Assembly: GCF_001428365.1 (NCBI RefSeq)
Contig: NZ_LMSH01000003.1
Coordinates: 1-64,000 of the forward strand
Source: Arthrobacter sp. Soil763
GTDB lineage: Bacteria > Actinomycetota > Actinomycetes > Actinomycetales > Micrococcaceae
Reading direction: 5' to 3'
Length of the DNA stretch: 64,000 nt
The notes below the pieces were generated by a model. It had not been told where the DNA came from, did no database searches, and saw nothing but the letters and a program-made list of their open reading frames with translations. Positions 57,997 through 64,000 of this stretch are shown here, piece after piece (the stretch's first letter is position 1; the number at the start of each line of letters is the position of its first letter). The position numbers and the translations under genes are program-made.

Positions 57997-59409
57997 TCAG
58001 TCGACGAACACCGGCTCCTTGGCACGCTCCGAGGATCCGACAACCGGCGCAACCTTCCGGTTCCGGTGATTCATCCAGTTCGCCACCGCCAGCAGCGCCA
58101 CGAGGGCAAAGGTACTCAGGAGCTGGGGACGGGAATCCTCGCCAATGAAGCCCACCGTGAAGATCGCCGCGAGGATCACCAGACCAAACACCGTGAGCGC
58201 CGGGAAGCCGGGCATCCGCAGGGGAAGCTCGGTGCCCGCACGGTCTGCGCGGAGGCGCAGCGCGAGCTGGGCCAGGAGAGCGGAGGTCCACACCAGCAGG
58301 CAGGTCGAGCCCACGATGTTGAGCAGGACGGGAAGGACCATCTCCGGGAATGCCAGCTCCAGCACCACGGTGACGATGCCGAAGGCGACGCTGGCCAGGA
58401 CGGCAACCACCGGGACGCGGGCCTTGGACACCGAGGCAAGCACGCGCGGGGCTTCGCCTCGCTCTGCGAGGGAGTACGCCATCCGGGACGCGCCGTAGAG
58501 GTTGGCGTTCAACGCCGAGAGCAGAGCGGCAACGGCCACCAGGGTGATCGCGGTGGCGGCACCGGGCATGCCGGCGGCGTCCAGCACGGCGGCGAACGGG
58601 CTCTTCAGCCCGTCCGATCCCACGGGGACCACGGCCGCGATAATGAAGATGGCGCCGATGTAGAAGACTAGGATGCGCCACAGCACGGTCCGGACGGCCT
58701 TCTTCACGCTGCGGGCAGGCTCGGCCGTCTCGGCGGCAGCGACGGACACAATCTCGGTGCCGCCGAACGCAAAGGCGACCACGAACAGCGCCGTCGCAAT
58801 CCCGGCGAAGCCGCTGGGTGCGAAGCCCTCACCCCTGAAGTTGGACAGGCCCGGCGACTGCACGCCCGGCAGCCAGCCGAAGAGCAGTGCGAAGCCCACC
58901 AGCAGGAATCCGATGATCGCCGCCACTTTGAGCAGGGCGAACCAGAACTCGAACTCGCCGAAGTTCTTCACGCTGGTCAGGTTCACGGCCGTGAGCACGA
59001 CAATGAAAATAAACGCCATCAGCCACACCGGCAGGGCCGGGAAGATCGTCGCCAGCAGGCCGGCCGCACCGAGCGCCTCTGCCGCGATGACCACCACCAG
59101 CTGGATCCACCACAGCCAACCGACGGTGGCACCGGCCACCGGGCCGTAGGCCTTGGCGGTGTAGACGGAGAAGGCGCCGCTGTCCGGGTTGGCGGCAGCC
59201 ATCTCGCCGAGCGCCCACATCACCAGGATGATCAGGGTGCCGGCGACGAGGTAGGAGATCAGCACCGCCGGGCCGGCGGCCTGGATGCCGGCGCCGGAGC
59301 CGATGAACAGGCCCGCGCCGATCGCGCTGCCCAGGCCCATCATGGTCAGCTGCCGGGGTTTTAGGGCCGCGCCGAGCGCGCGGGCAGACGTCTTTGTCTG
59401 TTGTTCCAT
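57997..59409 (-). CDS. APC-family amino-acid permease
   Basis: A 470-residue transporter with twelve hydrophobic segments. The first, MGLGSAIGAGLFIGSGAGI, contains the unwound GSAIGAG substrate-binding helix of amino-acid/polyamine/organocation carriers; the AFAFGGTEIVSVAAAET stretch is TM6 with E-V-S, as in proton-coupled AAT-type permeases. AGAGG precedes the ATG. It lies 55 bases downstream of the aminotransferase gene in the same direction, so they probably form an operon. The combination suggests import of an amino acid, perhaps aromatic or histidine, for catabolism. Confidence 0.92.
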   Translation of the reverse strand: MEQQTKTSARALGAALKPRQLTMMGLGSAIGAGLFIGSGAGIQAAGPAVLISYLVAGTLIILVMWALGEMAAANPDSGAFSVYTAKAYGPVAGATVGWLWWIQLVVVIAAEALGAAGLLATIFPALPVWLMAFIFIVVLTAVNLTSVKNFGEFEFWFALLKVAAIIGFLLVGFALLFGWLPGVQSPGLSNFRGEGFAPSGFAGIATALFVVAFAFGGTEIVSVAAAETAEPARSVKKAVRTVLWRILVFYIGAIFIIAAVVPVGSDGLKSPFAAVLDAAGMPGAATAITLVAVAALLSALNANLYGASRMAYSLAERGEAPRVLASVSKARVPVVAVLASVAFGIVTVVLELAFPEMVLPVLLNIVGSTCLLVWTSALLAQLALRLRADRAGTELPLRMPGFPALTVFGLVILAAIFTVGFIGEDSRPQLLSTFALVALLAVANWMNHRNRKVAPVVGSSERAKEPVFVD

Positions 59410-59464
59410 GGGTATTCCTCTGGTTGTAGGCGGAACGGAGTTAGGGATTGGGGTAAGTCAGGTG

Positions 59465-60562
59465 TCAGCCCGCGTGGGCTGCCAGGAGCCGGAGCACGCG
59501 GTCGTTGGCGGCGGGGTCGGCCACGGTGATGCGCACGCCGTCGCCCTGGTACCCGCGCACCAGGATGTCGGCGCGGTCGAACGCCTCCACCAGCGCCTCC
59601 CGGAGGGTGTCATCGGCACGGATCCACAGGAAGTTGCCCTGGCTGGGCTGCAGTTTCCAGCCCTGCGCTGCCAGCTCCGCGGCCATCCGAGCGCGTTCCT
59701 GCTTGACGGCCGCCACCCGGGATTCCATCTCGTCCCCGGCAGCCAGCGACGCGATCGCAGCTTTCTGGGCCAGCGCGCTCACGGAAAAGGGAAGGGCGGT
59801 GCGGCGCAGTCCCTCGGCGATGGCCGGCGCGGCCACGGCGTAGCCCACGCGCAGCCCGGCGAGCCCGTAGGCCTTCGAGAAGGTGCGCAGGATGCAGACG
59901 TTCGGGTACTGGCGGTAGAGCGCCAGGGAATCGGGGCCGCTGCCCGCTTCGGCGTACTCCACGTAGGCCTCGTCGACCACCACGAGGATGTCGGAACGGA
60001 CGGACCGCAGAAACGCCTCGATGCGCTCGTGGCTGATCGGCACACCGGTGGGGTTGTTGGGGGTGCAGAGGAGGATCACCTTGGTGCGGTCGGTGACGGC
60101 CGCGGCCATTGCCTCCAGATCGTGGCCCTCGGCGTCGTCCAGCGGGATGCGGACCGGCCGGGCGCCGGCCAGCTCCACCAGGATGGGGTACGCCTCGAAG
60201 GAGCGCCAGGCGAAGATCACTTCATCGCCGGCGTCGCACAGCCCGGTAATAATCTGCTGGAGGACGCCGACGCTGCCGGGTCCCACCGCGATTTCCCCGG
60301 CGGTGACGCCCAGGTGCCGTGCCAGCCGTTCACGGAGTTCGACGGCGGCGCTGTCCGGGTAGCGGTTCATGGTTCCGGCCGCTTCGGTCACGGCAGCGGC
60401 GGCCGCGGGGAGGGGTGCGTAGTGGCTTTCGTTGCTGGCGAGGGCAGCAATGTCCAGGCCGGCGCTCCGGCGTCCCGGGACGTAGGACGGAAGTCCGGCC
60501 ACCGCGCCCCGAAGGGCGGGAAGTGCTGTGGCCGGTGCGGTCAGGAGCTGATCAGAGGTCAT
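59465..60562 (-). CDS. Histidinol-phosphate/aromatic aminotransferase (class I, PLP)
   Basis: A 365-residue PLP enzyme of the HisC/Pat family. Residues include NNPTG (169-173), DEAYVEYAE (197 on) and the PLP lysine Lys230 in TFSKAYGLAGLR. The pattern GPGSVGVLQQII and SNESHYAPLP is typical of Pat/HisC from actinobacteria. Because it is divergent from an AsnC regulator and cotranscribed with a permease, a catabolic role on aromatic amino acids or histidine seems likelier than histidine biosynthesis; that is inference. The 6-bp inverted repeat just upstream may be its operator. Confidence 0.88.
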   Translation of the reverse strand: MTSDQLLTAPATALPALRGAVAGLPSYVPGRRSAGLDIAALASNESHYAPLPAAAAAVTEAAGTMNRYPDSAAVELRERLARHLGVTAGEIAVGPGSVGVLQQIITGLCDAGDEVIFAWRSFEAYPILVELAGARPVRIPLDDAEGHDLEAMAAAVTDRTKVILLCTPNNPTGVPISHERIEAFLRSVRSDILVVVDEAYVEYAEAGSGPDSLALYRQYPNVCILRTFSKAYGLAGLRVGYAVAAPAIAEGLRRTALPFSVSALAQKAAIASLAAGDEMESRVAAVKQERARMAAELAAQGWKLQPSQGNFLWIRADDTLREALVEAFDRADILVRGYQGDGVRITVADPAANDRVLRLLAAHAG

Positions 60563-60576
60563 GAGGACCGATCATG

Positions 60577-60596
60577 ATTGTGACCCGCCGCACAAT
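60577..60596. promoter_or_regulatory. Inverted repeat ATTGTG-N8-CACAAT between aminotransferase and AsnC genes
   Basis: Perfect 6-bp arms (60577-60582, 60591-60596) lie 14 bases from the aminotransferase start and 60 bases from the divergent AsnC start. It is a good candidate for AsnC/Lrp binding over the aminotransferase promoter. Confidence 0.5.
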
Positions 60597-60655
60597 GCAA
60601 GATACCCTCATGCCAATGGGACTTCTGCTCAACTTCAACTGACTGCGGTGAAAAT

Positions 60656-61159
60656 ATGACCATGCCGAACCCTCGTGCCCTGGATTCCCTCGACGGCCGG
60701 ATCATCCTGGCCATGGACAAGGATCCCGAGGCCAGCGCCCTGGCACTCTCGCGGACCCTCGGCGTCGCGCGGAACACTGTCCATGCCCGGCTGGCGCGGC
60801 TCGAGCGCAGCGGCGCCCTCCGGTCCTTCAGCCGCCGACTGGACCCCGCCGCGCTGGGCTATGAGCTCATGGCCTTCCTGTCGCTGTCCATCAGCCAGAC
60901 CCGGACCGGGGCGGTGGAGGACGGGCTCGCCGCGATCCCGGAGGTCATCGAGGTGCACGCCACCACCGGGGATGCGGACCTCATGGCCAAGGTGGTGGCC
61001 CGCGGCACGGCCGACCTCTACCGCATCACCAACGAGATCCTGGGCATCGACGGCATCCAGCGGACCAGCACCGCGATTTCCGTGCTGGAACTCATGCCTC
61101 CGCGCTACGACGGCCTGCTCGCCCGGCTCTCTGAGCAGGACTCCCGCCCCGCCGACTAG
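60656..61159 (+). CDS. AsnC/Lrp family transcriptional regulator
   Basis: A 167-residue regulator with an N-terminal winged helix (DSLDGRIILAMDKDPEASAL, TLGVARNTVHARLARLE) and a C-terminal RAM ligand-binding domain (VIEVHATTGDADLMAKVVARG). The ATG at 60656 has a weak GGTG site; an ATG two codons on is equally possible. It is divergent from the aminotransferase-permease operon and upstream of the thiamine-diphosphate enzyme, consistent with amino-acid-responsive control of both. Confidence 0.93.
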   Translation: MTMPNPRALDSLDGRIILAMDKDPEASALALSRTLGVARNTVHARLARLERSGALRSFSRRLDPAALGYELMAFLSLSISQTRTGAVEDGLAAIPEVIEVHATTGDADLMAKVVARGTADLYRITNEILGIDGIQRTSTAISVLELMPPRYDGLLARLSEQDSRPAD

Positions 61160-61227
61160 GGCTCCTGACCCAAGGGCTTCGAGTGGGCAAATTTTCACTA
61201 TAACCGGTGCTCTACTGCCAAAAATCC

Positions 61228-61242
61228 CATCGAGATTCGATG
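61228..61242. promoter_or_regulatory. Inverted repeat CATCGA-GAT-TCGATG upstream of the ThDP enzyme
   Basis: Perfect 6-bp arms with a 3-base spacer lie 38 bases before the start codon at 61281. A wider 7-bp pair TGGGCAA ... TTGCCCA flanks the region. Candidate operator for the adjacent regulator, unlike the ATTGTG repeat in sequence. Confidence 0.4.
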
Positions 61243-61280
61243 CTCTTGCCCATTCGTGACCCAGCCCACAAGCTTTCCGC

Positions 61281-62954
61281 ATGACTACTCTCACCGTCTC
61301 GGGCCGCGTGGCGCAAGTTCTCGGCAGCTACCTCACCGACCTCTTCGGGGTCATGGGCAACGGCAACGTCCACTTCCTGGACGCCGCCGAGCAGCTGGGC
61401 CTCCGCTTCACCGCCGTCCGGCACGAGGGCGCCGCCATCGCCGCGGCCGACGCCTACTACCGGACGTCGGGTCGCCTCGCGGCGGGCACCACCACCTACG
61501 GCCCCGGCTACACCAACGCGCTCACCGCCCTGGCCGAGTCCGTGCAGGCGCAGATCCCCGTAGTGCTGGTCACCGGGGACGCCCCCACCACCGGCGCCCG
61601 CCCCCAGGACGTGGACCAGGCGGCCATCGCCGCGGGCCTGGGCGCGGCCACCTTCACCGTCACCCGCGAGGCCGCGGGTTCGATCACGCAGCAGGCGGTG
61701 GAGTACGCACTCACCAAGCGCACCGCCGTCGTGCTTGCCATCCCCTACGACCTCGCCGCGCTCGAAGCGGCCGATGAAGAGCTTCCGGCGCCATTGGCAC
61801 CGGCCGTGCGTGACGACGTCGACGGCGGTCTGGAGCAGGTGGCCCGCCTCCTCGCCGGGGCGAAGCGGCCGTTGATCCTCGCCGGCCGCGGCGCCCATCT
61901 GGCCGGCGCAGGACCCGAGCTCCGGCAGCTCGCCGACCGGCTCGGCGCGCTGACCGCCGGTACCGCGCTGGCGCTGAACCTCCTCGAGGGCGACGGCTAC
62001 CTCGGCGTCGCGGGCGGCTTCGGCACCGACACCGCGGCCGGGCTCATGGGCGAGGCCGACGTCGTCCTCGTGGCGGGCGCGAGCCTGAGCCCCTTCACCA
62101 TGCGGTTCGGGCACCTGCTCGGCCCCGACAGCACGGTCATCCAGATCGACGCCGCCCTGCAGCCGACGCACCCCCGGGTGGACACGTTCGTCAGCGGGGA
62201 CGTGAAGTCCGGGGCGGAACGCCTCCTGACGCTGCTGGAGGACCCGGCCGCATCGGCCGCCAGCCCCTCCGAAGCCTGGCGCGCGGAAGCCCGCAAGCGC
62301 CTGGCCGAGGGACCGGCCCACCACCCCGGCGCAGCGGAGACCCCGGACGGCCGGCTGGACCCGCGTTCCCTCGCTAAGGCGCTGGACGCGGTGCTGCCCG
62401 AGCGCCGCACTGTGGTCCAGGACGGCGGGCACTTCGTCGGCTGGGCACCCATGTACTGGCGCATCCCGCGGCCGCAGGACCTGGTCATGGTGGGCACGGC
62501 CTACCAGACCATCGGGCTGGGCCTGGCCAGCGCCGTCGGCGCAGCCCGCGCGGTGGAGGAGGGCCGCACCCTGGTGCTGGCCTCCGGTGACGGCGGTTTC
62601 CTGATGGGCCTGTCCGACCTCGAATCCGTGATCGGCGCCGCCCGCAGCGCCGTCGTCGTGATCTACAACGACGCCGCCTACGGAGCCGAAATCCACCAGT
62701 ACGGGTCCCAGGGCCTGACCGAAAAACCCATGCTGATCCCCGAGGTGGACTTCAGCGGCGTCGCCCGGGCCCTCGGTGCCGAATCGGCGATCATCCGTTC
62801 GCTGGAGGACCTGTCCGCGCTCAGCGACTGGATCGACGCCGGCGCCAGGGGAACCTTCGTGGCCGACTGCCGGATCACCGCCAGCGTCCGGGCACCGTGG
62901 CTGAGCGAGTGGATGGCGGCCTCGCGGGCCGCCAAGGCGGCGGTGGCCAACTAA
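61281..62954 (+). CDS. Thiamine-diphosphate-dependent enzyme (acetolactate synthase/2-oxoacid decarboxylase-like)
   Basis: A 557-residue ThDP enzyme with PYR, central and PP domains. The catalytic Glu49 is in VRHEGAA; TYGPGYTNAL follows. The PP-domain ThDP motif is GDGGFLMGL ... VVIYNDAAYG (about 435-470). The C-terminal EIHQYGSQGLTEKP lacks the classical Trp/Pro pattern of true acetolactate synthases, so a 2-oxoacid decarboxylase or benzaldehyde-lyase-like role is possible. With the aminotransferase it could decarboxylate the resulting 2-oxoacid, but this is inference. There is no good ribosome-binding site. Confidence 0.86.
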   Translation: MTTLTVSGRVAQVLGSYLTDLFGVMGNGNVHFLDAAEQLGLRFTAVRHEGAAIAAADAYYRTSGRLAAGTTTYGPGYTNALTALAESVQAQIPVVLVTGDAPTTGARPQDVDQAAIAAGLGAATFTVTREAAGSITQQAVEYALTKRTAVVLAIPYDLAALEAADEELPAPLAPAVRDDVDGGLEQVARLLAGAKRPLILAGRGAHLAGAGPELRQLADRLGALTAGTALALNLLEGDGYLGVAGGFGTDTAAGLMGEADVVLVAGASLSPFTMRFGHLLGPDSTVIQIDAALQPTHPRVDTFVSGDVKSGAERLLTLLEDPAASAASPSEAWRAEARKRLAEGPAHHPGAAETPDGRLDPRSLAKALDAVLPERRTVVQDGGHFVGWAPMYWRIPRPQDLVMVGTAYQTIGLGLASAVGAARAVEEGRTLVLASGDGGFLMGLSDLESVIGAARSAVVVIYNDAAYGAEIHQYGSQGLTEKPMLIPEVDFSGVARALGAESAIIRSLEDLSALSDWIDAGARGTFVADCRITASVRAPWLSEWMAASRAAKAAVAN

Positions 62955-62976
62955 GGGAGTACACAGGTCCGCGTCC

Positions 62977-62992
62977 TAGCATGGTGTAAATG
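62977..62992 (+). promoter_or_regulatory. Minus-10 box and probable leaderless start of the lipid-kinase gene
   Basis: TAGCAT (62977-62982) lies seven bases before ATG 62990 with no ribosome-binding site between them, so the transcript is likely leaderless. Confidence 0.4.
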
Positions 62993-63934
62993 AAGACTGC
63001 CCGGGACGCACACTCTGCCGCCATTGTGATCAACGCCGGATCCCGCCGGGCAGCCTCACACGAACTAGCCGTGGAGGCGATGCGCAAGGCCGGCGTGCCA
63101 ATCTCAGCCGTGCACCTCGTGCAGTCCGGAGCAGACCTGTCCGGGACGCTTGACCGGGTGCTTGCGGACGGGCATGACCTCGTGGTTGTCGGCGGCGGCG
63201 ACGGGACACTTTCCTACGCCGCCGGCCGGGTTGCAGGCACCGACGTCATGCTCGGCGTGCTTCCGCTGGGCACCGCCAACGACTTCGCCCGCACCCTGGA
63301 GATACCGAACAATCTTGCCGAGGCGTGCGCCACCGTTGCCGACGGCAAGGTGGTGGACATCGACCTTGGCCGGGCTAACGGTGAACCGTTCCTCAACGTC
63401 GCATCCGTGGGTATCTCGGTGGCGGTTACCGAGGCGCTGAGCCCCCGCCTGAAGCGGTTCATCGGGCCGCTGGCCTACAGCATCGCAACGCTTCAGGCCT
63501 ACGTCCGGCACAAGCCGTTCCGGGCCCGCCTCGAGTTCCCGGACAACGACCACGAGCCGCTGGACCTGGACGATCTGCTTCAGCTGGCGGTCGGCAACGG
63601 CAGGCATTACGGCGGCGGCAACACGGTCTCCCCCACCGCCGGGATCGATGACCACACCCTTGACGTCTACGCCATCCTGGCGGGGCCCCTGCGGGAGCAC
63701 GTGAGCATCGCACGGCTGCTCAAGGACGGAAGCTTCATCAAACACGACCGGGTGTACCACCTGACCACCCGGCGGGTCCGGGTGGTCACCGACCAGCCCT
63801 TGCCGGTGAACCTCGACGGCGAGATCGCCACCACAACGCCCACCGACTTCACCGTCCAGCGCAATGCCGTCCACGTGGTGGTGCCCCAGGGCAGCACCAC
63901 CGCAATGTTCGACGGTCCGGGTGCCAGCACATGA
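62990..63934 (+). CDS. Diacylglycerol/sphingosine kinase family lipid kinase (YegS/DgkB type)
   Basis: A 314-residue kinase-like protein. The N-terminal nucleotide-binding segment has VVVGGGDGTLSYAAG (about 65-79) and LPLGTANDFARTLEI; the C-terminal half has VNLDGE near residue 277, all typical of DAGK-catalytic-domain proteins. It phosphorylates diacylglycerol or a related lipid. Its ATGA stop overlaps the start of the next gene. Start is probably leaderless. Confidence 0.92.
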   Translation: MKTARDAHSAAIVINAGSRRAASHELAVEAMRKAGVPISAVHLVQSGADLSGTLDRVLADGHDLVVVGGGDGTLSYAAGRVAGTDVMLGVLPLGTANDFARTLEIPNNLAEACATVADGKVVDIDLGRANGEPFLNVASVGISVAVTEALSPRLKRFIGPLAYSIATLQAYVRHKPFRARLEFPDNDHEPLDLDDLLQLAVGNGRHYGGGNTVSPTAGIDDHTLDVYAILAGPLREHVSIARLLKDGSFIKHDRVYHLTTRRVRVVTDQPLPVNLDGEIATTTPTDFTVQRNAVHVVVPQGSTTAMFDGPGAST

Positions 63935-64000
63935 GCGTGTCGGAGGAAACCGCCCTGGCGCCGGCCGACTGGTGGGAGTCCGCGGTCATATACCAGGTGT
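63931..64000 (+). CDS. Start of a GH13 alpha-amylase/alpha-glucosidase family gene (partial)
   Basis: The window ends after 23 codons. The visible sequence begins MSVSEETALAPADWWESAVI and continues YQV, the highly conserved start of GH13 oligo-1,6-glucosidases, alpha-glucosidases and related enzymes (W-W-x-x-A-V-I-Y-Q-V). ATG 63931 overlaps the stop codon of the lipid-kinase gene by four bases, so translation is coupled. The rest lies outside the window. Confidence 0.8.
   Translation, partial: MSVSEETALAPADWWESAVIYQV

Overview
The window is high-GC actinobacterial chromosome. Gene content (Tat-exported PhoD phosphatases, a cold-shock protein, a DUF6789-like membrane protein, a GAF-domain regulator next to a butanediol dehydrogenase) and the style of ribosome-binding sites suggest a Micrococcaceae member such as Arthrobacter or Pseudarthrobacter. 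This is inferred by recognition; no search was run.

Left flank (about 0.6-18.3 kb) looks like ordinary, very GC-rich core or niche-adaptation DNA. It holds a stress-type short-chain dehydrogenase, two unrelated-locus PhoD alkaline phosphatases, a SARP/BTAD regulator, a cold-shock protein, an OafA-type acyltransferase, a haloacid dehalogenase, a small DUF4383 membrane protein, a butanediol dehydrogenase plus flavin monooxygenase pair with a divergent GAF regulator, a catalase-like orphan, a DUF6789-type membrane protein and a GH15 glycosidase. A secreted lipase, a NERD-domain protein, a membrane-anchored HNH nuclease and an EcsC-family protein follow (18.4-22.4 kb). Then comes a LysR regulator divergent from a prpF-type isomerase and a dicarboxylate-type transporter (22.6-26.4 kb).

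From about 26.8 to 57.8 kb the composition looks less GC-rich by eye and nearly every gene is a helicase, nuclease, methyltransferase or unknown. This is a defence or genome-maintenance island. It contains a UvrD helicase fused to a Fe-S PD-(D/E)XK nuclease (29.9-32.9 kb) and, convergent to it, a long minus-strand run. Reading that run in the direction of transcription: a PLD-DEAD-DUF3427 helicase/nuclease, a two-helix membrane protein, a HelD-type motor ATPase, a DUF262/HNH (GmrSD-like) protein, an exonuclease-TerB-BRCT protein, a RecB-like Fe-S nuclease, a translationally coupled SF1 helicase, and the Mod and Res subunits of a type III restriction-modification system. Plus-strand satellites on the right are a small putative nuclease, a membrane protein, a NERD-UvrD helicase, a DUF6308-like protein and a DUF6994-like protein. 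Several island genes appear to be leaderless, with a -10 box 6-7 bases before the start codon. The most promising undescribed unit is the exonuclease-TerB-BRCT / RecB-like nuclease / SF1 helicase block embedded directly upstream of the type III Mod-Res pair. No integrase, transposase, tRNA or clear attachment site was seen.

Right flank (58.0-64 kb) returns to GC-rich core DNA: an amino-acid permease, a histidinol-phosphate-type aminotransferase, a divergent AsnC/Lrp regulator and a thiamine-diphosphate enzyme, which read together as an amino-acid (possibly aromatic) uptake and catabolism module with visible palindromic operator candidates. A lipid kinase and the start of a GH13 enzyme close the window.
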